A program made the position numbers and the translations under genes. Shown here piece by piece: positions 34,724 through 46,999 of a stretch of DNA of 64,000 nucleotides. Source of the DNA: Lycocorax pyrrhopterus obiensis. Its lineage: Eukaryota > Chordata > Aves > Passeriformes > Paradisaeidae. The DNA lies in the NCBI GenBank assembly GCA_014706295.1, contig JACSVZ010000015.1:59827535-59891534 (forward strand). Direction: 5' to 3'. The notes beneath the pieces are model-generated. The model saw nothing but the letters and a program-made list of their open reading frames with translations, was not told the origin of the DNA and ran no database searches. Every line of letters begins with the position of its first letter. Positions within the stretch are counted from its first letter, which is position 1.

Positions 34724-35069
34724 GTACAAGGACATGGGCTGTGTCTGCATCAGAATTCTTGGGGGGGGTTCCAGAGTGCAGGGAAAATGCTGTGCTTCCT
34801 ACTGTGTGGGTCTGATCCTACCTCTTTAGATCTTTTGTAAGCAGTAAAGCAACAAAAATCAGTGATGAAAGCTGCTAGATCAGCCCCATGTGTTGAAGCC
34901 TTAAAACAAACTCAAGCAGAAACACCTGGGAAGGATGGTTTTGGAGCTGCCTGGAAAGGAAGGAGGAGAAGAAGGCACTTGTTGAGGAGTTGGCTACCAA
35001 AATGCTGGTAATGGATATTTGTTATTCTGGTTATGCATTTTCTTACCCATGTTTTTTAATGATTCCTAG

Positions 35070-35333
35070 GAAGCTGCTTTGCTAGAGATGCCACTTGTTC
35101 CCATTGATGCTGTCCATCTGGCACAGACCACCACATCACGTTTGTAAGTGAAGTTCTTGTTGGAGATTTTGTTCAGGGAAACCATGACTACCATTGCCTT
35201 CCAACCAGATCTGAGATTTCAGACTTTTGAACTGCTGTGTAGATAATGAAAAAGAAATCCTTCCATCTTTGTCATCTTTGAGAAGCACCGGATTTACCTG
35301 GCATACATCTTGGAGGATACGCATTCATCCTGA
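35070..35333 (+). pseudogene. Decayed copy, terminal exon with stops and frameshift
   Basis: The exon reads SCFARDATCSH and then TGA at 35105-35107. FVSEVLVGDFVQGNHDY follows, then another stop after SEISDF and a shift before the CFVIFEK-equivalent region. The catalytic Tyr of SYFARDA is Cys (35075-35077). Confidence 0.88.
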
Positions 35334-37045
35334 TAAAGGTGATGTCAGAGGTAACAATGTCTCACCTGGAAATAACACTTCAAGGTTCACCTTTTTTGAA
35401 CTCTGTGTTGCATATAAGAACCTCATATCTGACATTCAGCTATACTGCAGCTGTTTCTCTTACAGGAAGGAAAGTACAAGTATAACTTATGGAATGGCTG
35501 GGTCTGCTATGAGAGTTGTTTTCCTTCTAAACAGGCTGGTAGCAGTTAAATCATAATAAATAATATGACCATCACAACGTGGCGATGATTTGGATACAAG
35601 TGCAATATAGATTTAAATGTGCATTGTGGTTAATTTCTAAAACTAATTGCTTCCATGTAAAGTACAGTACACAAGTAGATGTTTTTTAGGACATACTTGG
35701 GGAAATGAATATAGAAATGGGGAAAATTGAGTATAAAAAGCATGTTTGAGGGGTGACTCTCTGGAGTTGTTTTTCCATGGAGAGAAGATCATCAGCATCT
35801 TGTCAGTGTAAGAAAAGTAGACAATAGGCTCTGAGCTGTTTTTGTCCTGTGGTTTGGCTGCTTCGAATTTTGTGGTGAGAAAAGGCTTTTAGATCATATC
35901 CTAAAGGACTGTTACATCATGTTCCCTAATTTCTCTGCTGGTCCCATTTGGTTATCTTGCAATAAGAATCATAAGGGCTTTAATTCAGATGGAAAACAAA
36001 ATATTCCTGGATAACAAAGAAGCAAATGACTCATTGATCTTCCTCAGCTTGCCTTGGCTATTGATTTTGTCCTGGAGCCAGAACGATGAGACCCATCTTC
36101 ACATAACCCTTCTGCGAGAACAGGTAGATGCCACAGCCTGTACTGCAGTCCAGTCGTACCACAAATCAAAACCACAGTAATTTCCTGCTCTTCTAGAAAG
36201 AGTGAAGTTGTTATTTTTTCAGTGCCCTCCTGAACTGCAGGCTGGGCTGGGATCTCACTTTAAAGTGCTTACACAACCTCCCTCCCAAAACTCGAAGGAC
36301 GAGTGCGAAAGCTTCCTTGGATTCGCAGCAGGATGTTGCGGTGGATTTCTGTCTGGTGCTGCCACGCAGGTGTGCAGCAGCCTGCTGTGTGCCCGGCCCT
36401 CTCGTGTAGGGAGCAGTATCTGGATGTTAAACTGGGCCTGGTGGGGAGCAGTGGTGGTGCCACTGCAGGCAGCTGTTGCTCGGTTTTTGTTCACAGTGAG
36501 GGAAGAGCAGGTAATTTAGGACTGAGGCAACAGCGAGCTCTCCTGTGCTTGCCTGAGGGTCAGTCATGGGCCAGCTGGAAGCAGTTCTGCCCTGATGCCA
36601 GCCCTTACGCTCAGCCATCGCCCATGTGCAGCCCTGGCCCCTGTGGGTGTGGGAGCACTTCAGGAGACCCATAAAGGGGCCAGGGGTGCAGGGCACCATG
36701 GCTGCTTTGAGTCACTCTGCTGGGAATGAGATCTCCCACTCTTGCCCAGAGCTGAGTTTGGGGTCATAATGTTGGAAACACCTGAGTGTTGGGGGCCCCA
36801 TCCTGGCCGGCCACTGGGAAACACCGTGAGGAGGAGTTCTGCAGCCTCTGCCAGTGGGAAACGCTGGGAATGTAGGAAATTGATTCTAGAAAACATCGTG
36901 GGAAGCCCATAACTAACGCTGGGGATGGAGTTTGCTTTGTTCTCTGATTGCTCTCAGGACTTCTCACCCTGTTTTTCTGTGTGAAGTCTGCCTGTTCCAC
37001 TGCTGACACTCTGTCCCAGACCAGAGCTTCCCTGGGCTTAGGTCG
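35334..37045. other. 3' flank of the decayed PARP copy
   Basis: I recognise no gene. An AATAAA at 35555-35560 may be an old poly(A) signal. About 36200-36700 is GC-richer, with open frames on both strands but no known domain. From about 36900 the sequence aligns with the 3' flank of PARP12L. Confidence 0.45.
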
Positions 37046-37298
37046 AGAAAAGCAGGGGTATTGCAGCTGCGGAAGTTAAATCCCCACCATGCCATGACAC
37101 CAGCAGTGAGGAAGGCCATGGTGAGCTGAGTAATGGCACACAGCAGTGTCCCACCAGGGCTGTGGAGCCAGTTCCTGCAGCAGTGAGTGGTGAGACACAG
37201 GGGCTCTGTGAGGGGTGGCTGCTGGCACGGCCACCTCCTTGCCACCCTGCGGGCTGACACTGGTGGTGGCTGTTTTGAATTACCCTGCTGCTGCCTGG
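37046..37298. repeat. 253-bp block identical to 20844-21096 (copy 2)
   Basis: It is identical to the block downstream of PARP12L and lies 1.7 kb past the end of the decayed copy. Homology with visible divergence resumes on both sides (GAGAAGCGCCCCAGTGATGT here against GAGAAGCACTCCAGTGATGT in the other copy). Confidence 0.95.
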
Positions 37299-40200
37299 TA
37301 TTTCTCTGGGGGACTGAGAAGCGCCCCAGTGATGTGTGCTGCAGCTGGGAGAGATGGTTCTGCTATCTGAACTTTCAGCTCTTTTCGTATTTTCTGTAGG
37401 AAGTCCCCAAAGTAAATTAGCCCCTGGACTGGACTGTTGCATCTGGTTTAATTCCACTGTCTTATATTTCTGAGGGGAGTTGGGGGATTTGATCAGAAAC
37501 TGAAGGTTTTTCTTATGCGAACTAGTGAGCTCATGAACAGCTTCATGGACATAATGGATGCAGGTCTTGTTTGCCGTGTCTAAGCACAGGCCTTTTGAAA
37601 TCAAGAGGTAAAGGTGCACTGGAAGGGGTGATATTTACTAGACAACTCTTCCAGTTGTTGATAAGGTTGTTCTTTTAACTTTCCAGTTATCAGCATGCCA
37701 AATCCAAGTCTGTTCTTGCTCCTCTAGCCCACCTGTCCTGCTAGGTGGTGTTGGGGTTTGCTGGGGTGTGGGTGCTTTGTGTTGCACTGTTACCAAATCT
37801 CATGTTCCTCCCCCTGAGGTATTCCTGTCTGTTTGGATAGCCAACATTTCACTTCTGTGCAGTGACAGCCTGAGGACCCCATTTCACTGATCAAGTAGTT
37901 TCTGACCAAGGGCTGGAGGTGCATGAGTGTGGGTGTCTGAGATGGACTTGTGCCATTACTGGGTACAAATATTTTCTCTGCAATGCAGAACACCCCTAAG
38001 GGATTTTAGTTAACTGCTTCCTGTGACTGACTGCACACACACACACACGGGAGTCTGGGGTTACGTTTTTTATGGAAGTCACTTTTCGGATTCCACGTTT
38101 AATAAAAACACCCTGCTTTGACAGGCTCGAAACAGAGCAAACACTATTCGTGAAAGCACATGCATGCAAACAACTCCCTTCCTTCCCACTCTGTTTTTAA
38201 ACCTGGTAACTCAAAATCCAGCCACCTAATTTCATGTTTTTCTGAAGGTGAGGAGGGAGATGACTATAATTCAATTTTGCAAAACGCTATTGGGTAGAGC
38301 ATTTTGTATTTTTGAATGTTCAAACTCTTCTTTGCTAATGAAGTGCTGGAGGACTGAATGTGATATCTTGCTATTTGCATCTTCCTTGCTGTCTGGCAAT
38401 CTTTCACATGAGGAGTATCACGCTATCACACCATTAGGGCACGCTGTCCCTTCACATGGTCAAGTCCCAAAGGGGCTATTATAAATTTACTGTTATATAT
38501 TGATTCAATTGTTGTGTGACAAAGGTAAGAAGTGACTTCTGTTCTTTGTGGTGGAGAAGGAAGTGGAGAAGAGAGACTTTGACCATTGCTGGGGAATGAA
38601 TACCTGCTGGGCATAGATGGCAGAGCTGGCTGCATTGTGTTTACTGGAAGAGGATTTGGTGTCTGACAAGTAGATAAGACGTTGTTTAACCACCAGGAAA
38701 GCCCCGTGTATCTTAAAATGATTACTTATTTACCCACCCCACAAGTAACTCGCTGTGTCCCTATACACAAAGAAATGACTGTGATAATTGTAACTCTTTT
38801 CACTGCATGGGATTTAAACGCTCATGGGAAAAAATTGCTTTTGGTTCCTGCAGGTCTAGGTAAGCTTTCTGCAGGTTTAGGTAAGGTTCATAGAAAATAC
38901 TCCAGTTTAGTATTGGGGTCTCATATCATGGTGCCCCTTTTCTGGCACCAAGTATAGCTCGGAAGTTCAAAAAATACGTTAGAACAATTAAAATTCCCTT
39001 TGAAATATTTATGGGGGAAAAAAAGGAGAAGAAAAGAAATGTACTTAAGGAACCAGAAAGCAATGCAGAAAGAGAAAGAAATCCAGTGGCCTTTGTGTCG
39101 ATTTCAGAATCCCCTTTTCACTCTTTGAATTGTCTCAATTTTTTTTTGTAAAACATGCCTCCATCCCAAAGCTACACAATCAACAGTCCTCCAGTCATTT
39201 TTTATAGTGAGGTGGCAGTCAGAGCAAGATTAAGGTAGTTTAATATCATCCCTTTTTAATTTAGTTACTGTTCATTATCAAATACTCTGTTGTTGCTGCA
39301 GAGAATTGCAGCTCTGGTCCATATTTTTCTCTTGGATGGAGTTAACTGTTCAGGGTGAAATTAAGCTCCATCAGTTGAGTTTCATGCTTTAGATTAAAAC
39401 ATGAAAGAGCAACACTAAATCCCCTCAAACCTCTGCCCTCTCAAAATTGCTAGCAGGTTAGAAAGCTGACTGAAATGTTGGGTTTGACCCAGAAAGCTGA
39501 CTCAGGTGGAATTGCTGAAGGTCAAAGCCTTTGCCAGGATGCCACCTGCATGAACAGCACCAATTAGATGTTCTGTCTTGTGTGAATTACTCAACTCATT
39601 TGCTGGTATTAAAATGTAGGTGTTGAGATGGCTATCACTGATACCACCAGCGTGGAAAGTTCTTTGAATATAAAGGCTGGATATGCAAAATTGAAATTTA
39701 CAGCAGCAAATTTTAGTTTTTCAGCCACCCTCCCTAGTTTTCAGGAAATAAGGAATCAAGTTTTCTAAAGTGAAATTGAATAGAAAAAGAGTTCTCATGA
39801 AGCAGCCAGAAGCATTTATTTGTGTGCTTCCTTGACACTCACTATTTACAGCTGGTCCCCTCCAAAGCACCTTGGAGACAGCAGATACCTAAATGTGAGC
39901 TGGGCCCTGAGGTCTGAGGTACTTCAAGCACATTCATTAATATGTCATGGTGGCTGTTTTATACGAGTTTGCTTTGCCATCAGATACTGTAACATGAGCA
40001 CAAAACACCACCTATTTTCAGAAGGTACAGGGTGTGTAAAGACAAGCACCTAAGATAAGATAAGCAAGACAATCTAAATGTCAATATTTAGAAAATGCAT
40101 CCCCATCAAATACACCAAGATAATATTGTTCTTTAAAGTGCACCACTCAGTCTCTATTGTTGTTCAGGTTGGTTCATTGTTCAGAAACCCTTGGATACTC

Positions 40201-43140
40201 CATAGACCAGAGGCTAAGAGTCAACTGATCCTTGCACAGAAAGGAGTGCAGGGTCTAAATAAATCTCAAATGCTTTTAATATACCAAGGACCTAACCATG
40301 TTTAGTTTCCTTTAGTACATACATGAAATTTTCTTTCTCATCCCACTGGTTCCGCTAAGCCTCTCTGTTCTTGGTGTGAATATTCTCTGTACGCTGTTTA
40401 TTCCTCATACAGGTTACAAATGTGTTGTCTTTACACAACTTTTACTGCATCATAGTTATTATCAAAAGGAAAGGGAAGGATATTTCAACGCACACTAAAA
40501 TAAGTATTGGGTTTTTTTCAAATTTGAACATATTGCAAAGACACTGCAATTTACTAAATTACTATGAGTTAACTCTAAACAATTTTTATTTGAATAAATC
40601 CTGGAACTACTTTAGTTTTATAGTAGCATACTATGAACACTAAATACATAAGCATGTAAAATTTTTCAGCCTTGACAGGACAACCCTTTTAGCTGAAGAA
40701 ATTGATCATTCAATTTTTGATTTTTCCCCATTCTTCTCACCAAGCATTTAACAGCATGCAGACCTTAATAAATGACAGAGACACACATCTGTCCTTAAAT
40801 AGCAGCAATTTCTTCTGCCAATAAAATTGGGTTTCTTCCCCTGCATTGAGCCATGAGTTGGCAACACAAGGGCTGGGTAAGGAGAAGACAGCACACAGAG
40901 AGACCCCCAATTATTTAGACTGGGGATTACCATCTGGTTTTCTGCTCCTGTTAAAAAATGAGTCCTAATAATAGTAGGGGGGGGGGTGGTGTGTGCTCAA
41001 AACACAGAAAGAACACAACGTCTTTTCTCTAGCTGAGCAGGTCTTGTAATTTTTTTTTAACAGTATTTTAAAATACTCAATCCCTTTTTAAGAGGATGTA
41101 TGTTCTTTGCCCCTTTAATTGCTCTTATTTTGCAAAGTTGAGTGAGAACAAGTCCTATGGCTTAGGTCACACTCATCTGGATATTATTTCCTGATGCTTC
41201 TGACAAACAAATTAGTGAGTGCCCCCCTAGTGAAAGAATTAATGAGGATTCCCAGTTTGTTATACACTTATTGAACTAATGGCTACGTTTGCTTTGGGTT
41301 TCTTAGTTTGGGCAAGGCCTTCAAAAGTGATACTACTGATCTGAATTCTGTGTGCCATTGAAAGGATGGCTCTGGCCACTTCACTTGCCATTTGCCTCAG
41401 CTGCTTAGCAGCTGTGACAGTGGCCCATCAGATCGTTGGTGTCTCTGAAGGGTTTTGAAAACTTAGTGGTTCATGCCTGCTGGCCACTTTAGTACCCATC
41501 TTTCTAGTTGTAATGTCCTTTAAAAGGAAACAAGAGATTATCTTTGTGTTTCAAAAAGCCTAGCCAGTAGTGCACCTAGTCTGTCTTCCACAAGCATGCT
41601 TTGGATTTTAGCATCTCAGCACAGTGCTCTTCCTTTTATTTTGGCTCCTCTCTAATCTCTAGAATAGGGCACTTTCTTACTTCTTGTCCTCCCTCCTTTC
41701 CACTCACTGTGGTTTTATTTTCTCTATTTTCTGACCATTAAAAGTATTAATTTTATTAGATTAAGTCTAAGACTTTGTATGCAATGATAAGTACTTTTCT
41801 TTCTAAACAGTTTTGAATAAACTTGTGTTTAGGTATTAGTACACATTAACACAAACTTTTCTCCAAATGAAGCCTGATTTGCAGTTTTATTAGTGAAAAA
41901 TACATTTCCTGATACACTGTTAGGATTTTACATTTCTATGTGAATGAACCTGGGAGTACATGAGAATTTAGGATAAATCCTGAGAGACAGGCATAAGTCA
42001 GACCCTATTTCCTTTAAAGCCTAGAAGGGGTGGATGAATATCCCAGCATGAGTAAGGGGACTGTGGCTTACTTGGCCTGGTTTGGGAAACAGAGAGTTTC
42101 TGCTTATAGCTCAGGATCATCAAAAGCTTATTTTCCACCCAGGGCCTCCTTGTGCTCCTTCATCTTTCCCAGAGAATGGTGAGGGAAGAAGTTTGCATTT
42201 GTAGCTGTGGACCAGCTCTCAGAATGCAGCCACATCATCTAATTTTCTTGATCAGAGCCTGAGCCAAACCCATTGCTCTCTTCCTCAGTGGAGCAGGAAT
42301 TTTGTTTGCTGCCATCCCTATCCTTGGGAGTCTGATAATAGCAACAGGTTTCTGGGGGGAACTCTGCGGTGCAAGCAGGGCTGTCCCAGTGGAAACAAGG
42401 CTGCCCAGCCATGAGGTGTGGAGCTGGGTGCAGGGAACCAGCCCTTCAGGCTTGGGGGCTGTTTTAATGAAATAGCCAAGGAGGGCATACAGAAAACACT
42501 TTCCTCAGTGCTTCTTTCTGTACAAGTCCTCCGCTACCTCCCCAGGGTTGGCATCCTGGAAGCAGCTGAAGAAGAGTGCACCAAGGGCTTGTCCTGCTGT
42601 AGGACATAGGAAAAGAAGGGTAAAACAAAACAGACAACAATAATTGCAAAATATCCCTGCTCTGAAATGAGGCAAACTGCCAGAGAGCTCTTACGCAAAA
42701 AAAATAAAAGAAAAAAAAAAAAGGAAAAGAAAAAAAATTCTGGAGATTCAGCTGTCCCACATAAACAGCTTCCTTTCAAAGTCAGAGTCTAGGGCATACA
42801 GGCACACATTCATACTCATTCTGCTCCTTGCTTCTCTTGCCTAGCAGGCTTTAGATATCAAATATGTGCCACCCAATCAGTGTTAGCATCGTTTCTGTCA
42901 TAGCCACCACCAAATAGTGCAAGGTTGAAATTCAGCAGAATTTAGCACAGTCTGTTTGGTTTGAGTAATTAGTTAATCTTCCCCAATTCTGTCTTCCCAT
43001 GCAGGAGGAAAGGAATTTAAGGTTATCAGAAGTTGATGTTTGCTAGAACACAAGGTGCCCTCGGACAAGCAGGACTTCAGCTCCATTAAACATCCCCACA
43101 CCCTCAGAACAGAAGACTCAATGTTCTGTATTCTTATGGC
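37299..43140. other. Intergenic AT-rich stretch
   Basis: I see no gene. It holds an AC repeat at 38033-38048, a tandem 20-bp duplication near 38849-38889, a G-run at about 40978-40986 and an A-rich tract at about 42697-42737. Confidence 0.5.
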
Positions 43141-43145
43141 TTGGA

Positions 43146-43181
43146 ACAAGCAAATATTTCCTCACAAGCAAATATTTCCTC
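43146..43181. repeat. 18-bp perfect tandem duplication
   Basis: ACAAGCAAATATTTCCTC occurs twice in immediate succession, at 43146-43163 and 43164-43181. Confidence 0.95.
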
Positions 43182-43704
43182 CTGTACATTTCTAAAGTGA
43201 TCTCTCTTGCACAACAGCACTATGCGTTCAGGCAGCTCACTCTAATTATCACTTTGTAACATTTTGCATCTACTTCTGTTAAGTCACTGAAGTTGCTAGT
43301 ATGTTTTCTTGAGCTGTTTTATTTTTAAACAATTTGTTTCTGTGTCTGCCTGTCAACAGCTGCACTCTTCATTTTATGCGTTTTGTGTACACTCATTTTC
43401 TACAGTGTGTCTTGATGCTGCAGCTCAGCTCCAAACTGGAAAGCACAGAAATCTTTTGACAGGCTGTCCTTTAGGCTTGCAGGTCATCCCTAATTTCGGG
43501 TTTTCTTCTGGACTCATAGAATTTGTTCTTGAATAACAAATAATACAATTTAAGCCCTCACAGAAGTGTGACGCCTGCTAGTGGAAGTTTTACAGGATTT
43601 TCTCAGTGTGCCAAAGAGCTCTCCAGCTTCAGCCAGAAGCAGGCTGGAACACGTGGGTGAGATGTTTGAATCCTCGGAGTTAGCTGGTATCATCCACTCC
43701 ATCA

Positions 43705-44000
43705 AGGTGGGGGTCAGTCTCTTCTCCCAGGTAATAAGCAATAGCACAACAGGAAATGGCCACAAGTTGCACCAGGGGAGGTTTAAGTTGGATATTAGGA
43801 AATATTTCTTCACAGAAAGAGTAGTCAAGCACTGCAACAGGCTGCCCGGGGAAGTGGTGGAGTCACCATCCCTGGAGGCATTTAAGGCTTGTGTAGATGT
43901 GGCACTTGGGGACACGGTTTAGTGGTGGACTTGGCACTGCTGGTTTAACAGTTGGACTCAGTGGTCTCAGAGGTTGTTTCCAACCTTAATGATTCTATTG
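43705..44000 (+). mobile_element. CR1 LINE 3' fragment
   Basis: The block matches the CR1 tail (TTGGATATTAGGAAATATTT, CTGCCCGGGGAAGTGGTGGA, TCACCATCCCTGGAGGCATT, and the end TTTCCAACCTTAATGATTCT). It appears to be a different CR1 subfamily from the one at 28160, because it carries the TGGACTCAGTGG ending. Confidence 0.92.
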
Positions 44001-46999
44001 TGGATTCCATCCCATTTGTAGTAAAATAATGGAAGTCCAAAAAGACCACAGAATAAAAGTATAGTACTTTAAAAAGTGTGTTGTAAGTTTATTTTTATAG
44101 TTCCAAATTAAATGCATTTTCTATGGAACGTTTCAATCATTTTTAAAAATAACAGAGCTGTAGCCAATGGAAAAACTGTTGTCTAATATATCTCTGAGGC
44201 AGTATCTCTTGAAAACAGTCTACTGCAAAATTTCTGATGTTCCTGTTCATAGATCTTGTCCTGATTTCTTTCTTTCTATGGTTCATCAGTGCATTTTCTT
44301 AAGTGTGAATTTGTTAGATTTCTAAATTGTACCAGTAATAATTTCAGATGGTGCTATGTTGCCACAAACCTGGGCAGACTTGCATCCAGTAACAGTGGCA
44401 TGCTGAGACTGGCTGAGGTGCTCAAATGGATGAGGACACCTGTATGCTCCATTATTCTTCTGCTGATGTTTAAGAACATTCAAATCACCAATTTAGCAAT
44501 TAGATCCGTATCAGTATTTGCTTGGTCTTATCTTTCTGATAAAATACCTGGGCAGTATCGGTTTGGATAACACTCAGGGATTAAATACCTCAGGTGAAAA
44601 AGCTGAAGTTGGTATCACTGAGACAGTGACGTTCTTTCATGTTTCTCTGTGTGGCTGTCTTTTTGCTGATGGCGACAGCCAGCACTGTCACAATACTCTA
44701 AGCAGTAAGGCACACTAAGCACAACTCCGGTGATGTTACTGTGCTTCATAGTTTTCAGCCACAAGCAGGACACGGGCACCTCAGTTTTAGGATTCATCTT
44801 TGGTAAGGTATGACTTTGAGGCTGCTAAACATCGAAGGTGTGGGTTGCCATGTACTGGTGGGATTCCATGCTGCTCATGACTAGCGGGTGACAAAGCCTG
44901 CCCTGCCCCTGACAGGTGGTGGGTGTGTCCAGAAGGCTGAGACGGGCCGTGTCTCTGGGCCAGAGAGGGTTAAGCCACTTTGAACAAAGGCTTGATTCAT
45001 GTCTTTTCTTCCTCGAAGGGAATGAGAGAAAGAATCAAAAGTAAAATAGAGCAAAAGCTGTTGTGAAACAAGCCCGTTGCTGTTCTGTGAAAAACAAGTA
45101 TGTGAGGATTCATTTTTAGAGGCGTGCTGAAGCAGCGGGGCACCGGAGGGTGGCCACAGCCACTTTTCCTCCAGGGGCTGTCACTGCCCTGCCAGTGCCA
45201 AGGACTAAAATTGTCTGGCTTCTTAGAAGAGGACGTGGTCCTGACTGTATGCCACAAAAAATGTCTGCTGTGCAAAACCACAAGCTATTTCCCACTCCAA
45301 AGCAAAATCTTTGATAGTAGCTGTTCCTGCAGTAATCGGGGGATGGCTGCTGTGTGAAGGGGACTCCTTTCTGTCAGAATATCGAGGGTCTGGGGGGTGT
45401 CTGCCATCTCAGATAGGTGTTTGTCTGTGTAAATGAACGTACTTTTCATAGCCAACTGAAAGGTCAATTTTCAGCTGACAATTGAAAAGTTAAAATAAGC
45501 AAAATCATCTAGGGAAAACAGCTGCTAATAAGTTTCTATCGTTCATAGCAGTGTTGACGAATTTTACCACAGACAACGAGGCTATTGATTCTGGCAGCAT
45601 CCCTTGACCATCAAGAAAGTAGTTATTACAGAAATTTTTGGCACTGATCTATTAAGGGACGTTTATTTAGTATTTGGACATCCAGACAAGCAAGGGACTG
45701 CACTTCTTGAAGCTGGAGGAATGGTATGAAACTGCAATGTATTGCTCTCACATGGCTGCCAATGTGTGCATCTTAGCATACAGCTCCAGCAGTTTCCTGC
45801 AAGTGCACCAGAATGTGCTGCTAAAAGGAAGCCTAGAAATAGTAATTACAGATTTCAAATAGTCCCAGGTAAGACCACAAGAAAGGATTTGGAACATAGG
45901 GATCTGTGGGCTTTTATGTTACTTATTATTAGCTATTAAATGAAAGCACACTCCATTAGGCAGATTCTCTGAGAACACGGAGGAATATACACGTCTTTGA
46001 AAAAATGTGTTTCTGAGATTGCTACATCACAACTTTTAAAATTGCTTTTATTCTGAAAGTGCTAAAACCCATAAACTTTAAATGAGGCTTTTCAAAACAG
46101 GATTCAAACTTTTCAATCCAATTGCAACATGTTTTATTTGAATACACACACTGAAACATAAAATGATGACAACAATTATTCCTGGAAGGTATTAAAAAGT
46201 TGATCTGTATGCATAAATTGAATTATGGCTCTGGCAAAGGTGCACTATAAGCAAACAGACACAGTATAAATGCTTCATACTCCTCTAACATCTACTGCCA
46301 AGGTCCTCTAATCATTTTAAATCAGTTCAGACTGTTGCTGTGAGATATCCTGCCTGTACTCGATTACATATGCACAAAAATAAGAAGATTAAAGAAACTG
46401 TCAAGAGAATAAAAGTGATTTCTTGAAAAACCTAGGGAGGGAAAGCCAGAAGTAAAGGTAGTGAAGATGGCAACAGCTGCAGTCTCAAGGACTGGCTGTT
46501 CAAATTCCTGAGTGACACAGAGAAGCCATAGGGGAGCCCAGCTGCCAAGAACTCTAAAGACATTTCAACAGCACATTTGTGAAGTGTAATTTTGCAAAAG
46601 ACTTATAAACTGACCACGCTGGGCAGGTTTTCGTGGGATTAGCAAAAGACATGGTCTTGCCATGTAAACTGCTGCTCTGCCAGACCTGATGTTCTGCTAC
46701 AAAGCGTAGTTTTCCTCATGGAATAGATGTTATAGTGTTCCTTGGATATTAGTGTTTTTAAATAACAACAATAACCACAAGGAAGCAGCTCTCCAACATG
46801 GAAAATTTCAATATTTGCTCAGAGCGAGGCTTGCTGCAGTGAAAATCAATGTGTTAGAATAGGAGGGATGAAGCAACCCAGTAGTAGTGTGTGTTGTGTC
46901 GTCCACCCACCCCAGGGCCATAGGAGTGTGTGTTTTGTTGCTATGCCAGCTCCAAGTCAGCACTGAAAACTCACTGCCCATGCACAACTATGAGCTTCT
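44001..46999. other. Intergenic stretch
   Basis: I see no gene, RNA gene or recognisable repeat beyond short A/T-rich runs. Confidence 0.5.

Larger units (their letters stand above)
27096..35333 (+). pseudogene. Second, decayed PARP12-like copy
   Basis: Six exon remnants keep the order of PARP12L: a WWE first half ending VPNGHNHWVEYGKQ (to 27195); a WWE second half 28601-28711; the DMVQTN exon, at about 30748, with its acceptor AG lost; the linker exon reading FPSDWDHPALPEMGYE to 32079; the first catalytic exon 33018-33125, badly eroded; the His exon 34573-34723; and the terminal exon 35070-35333. Homology continues into introns, so this is a DNA-level segmental duplicate and not a retrocopy. 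Stops interrupt the His and terminal exons, a frameshift follows, and the catalytic Tyr is Cys. I therefore call it non-functional as an enzyme. Confidence 0.85.
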
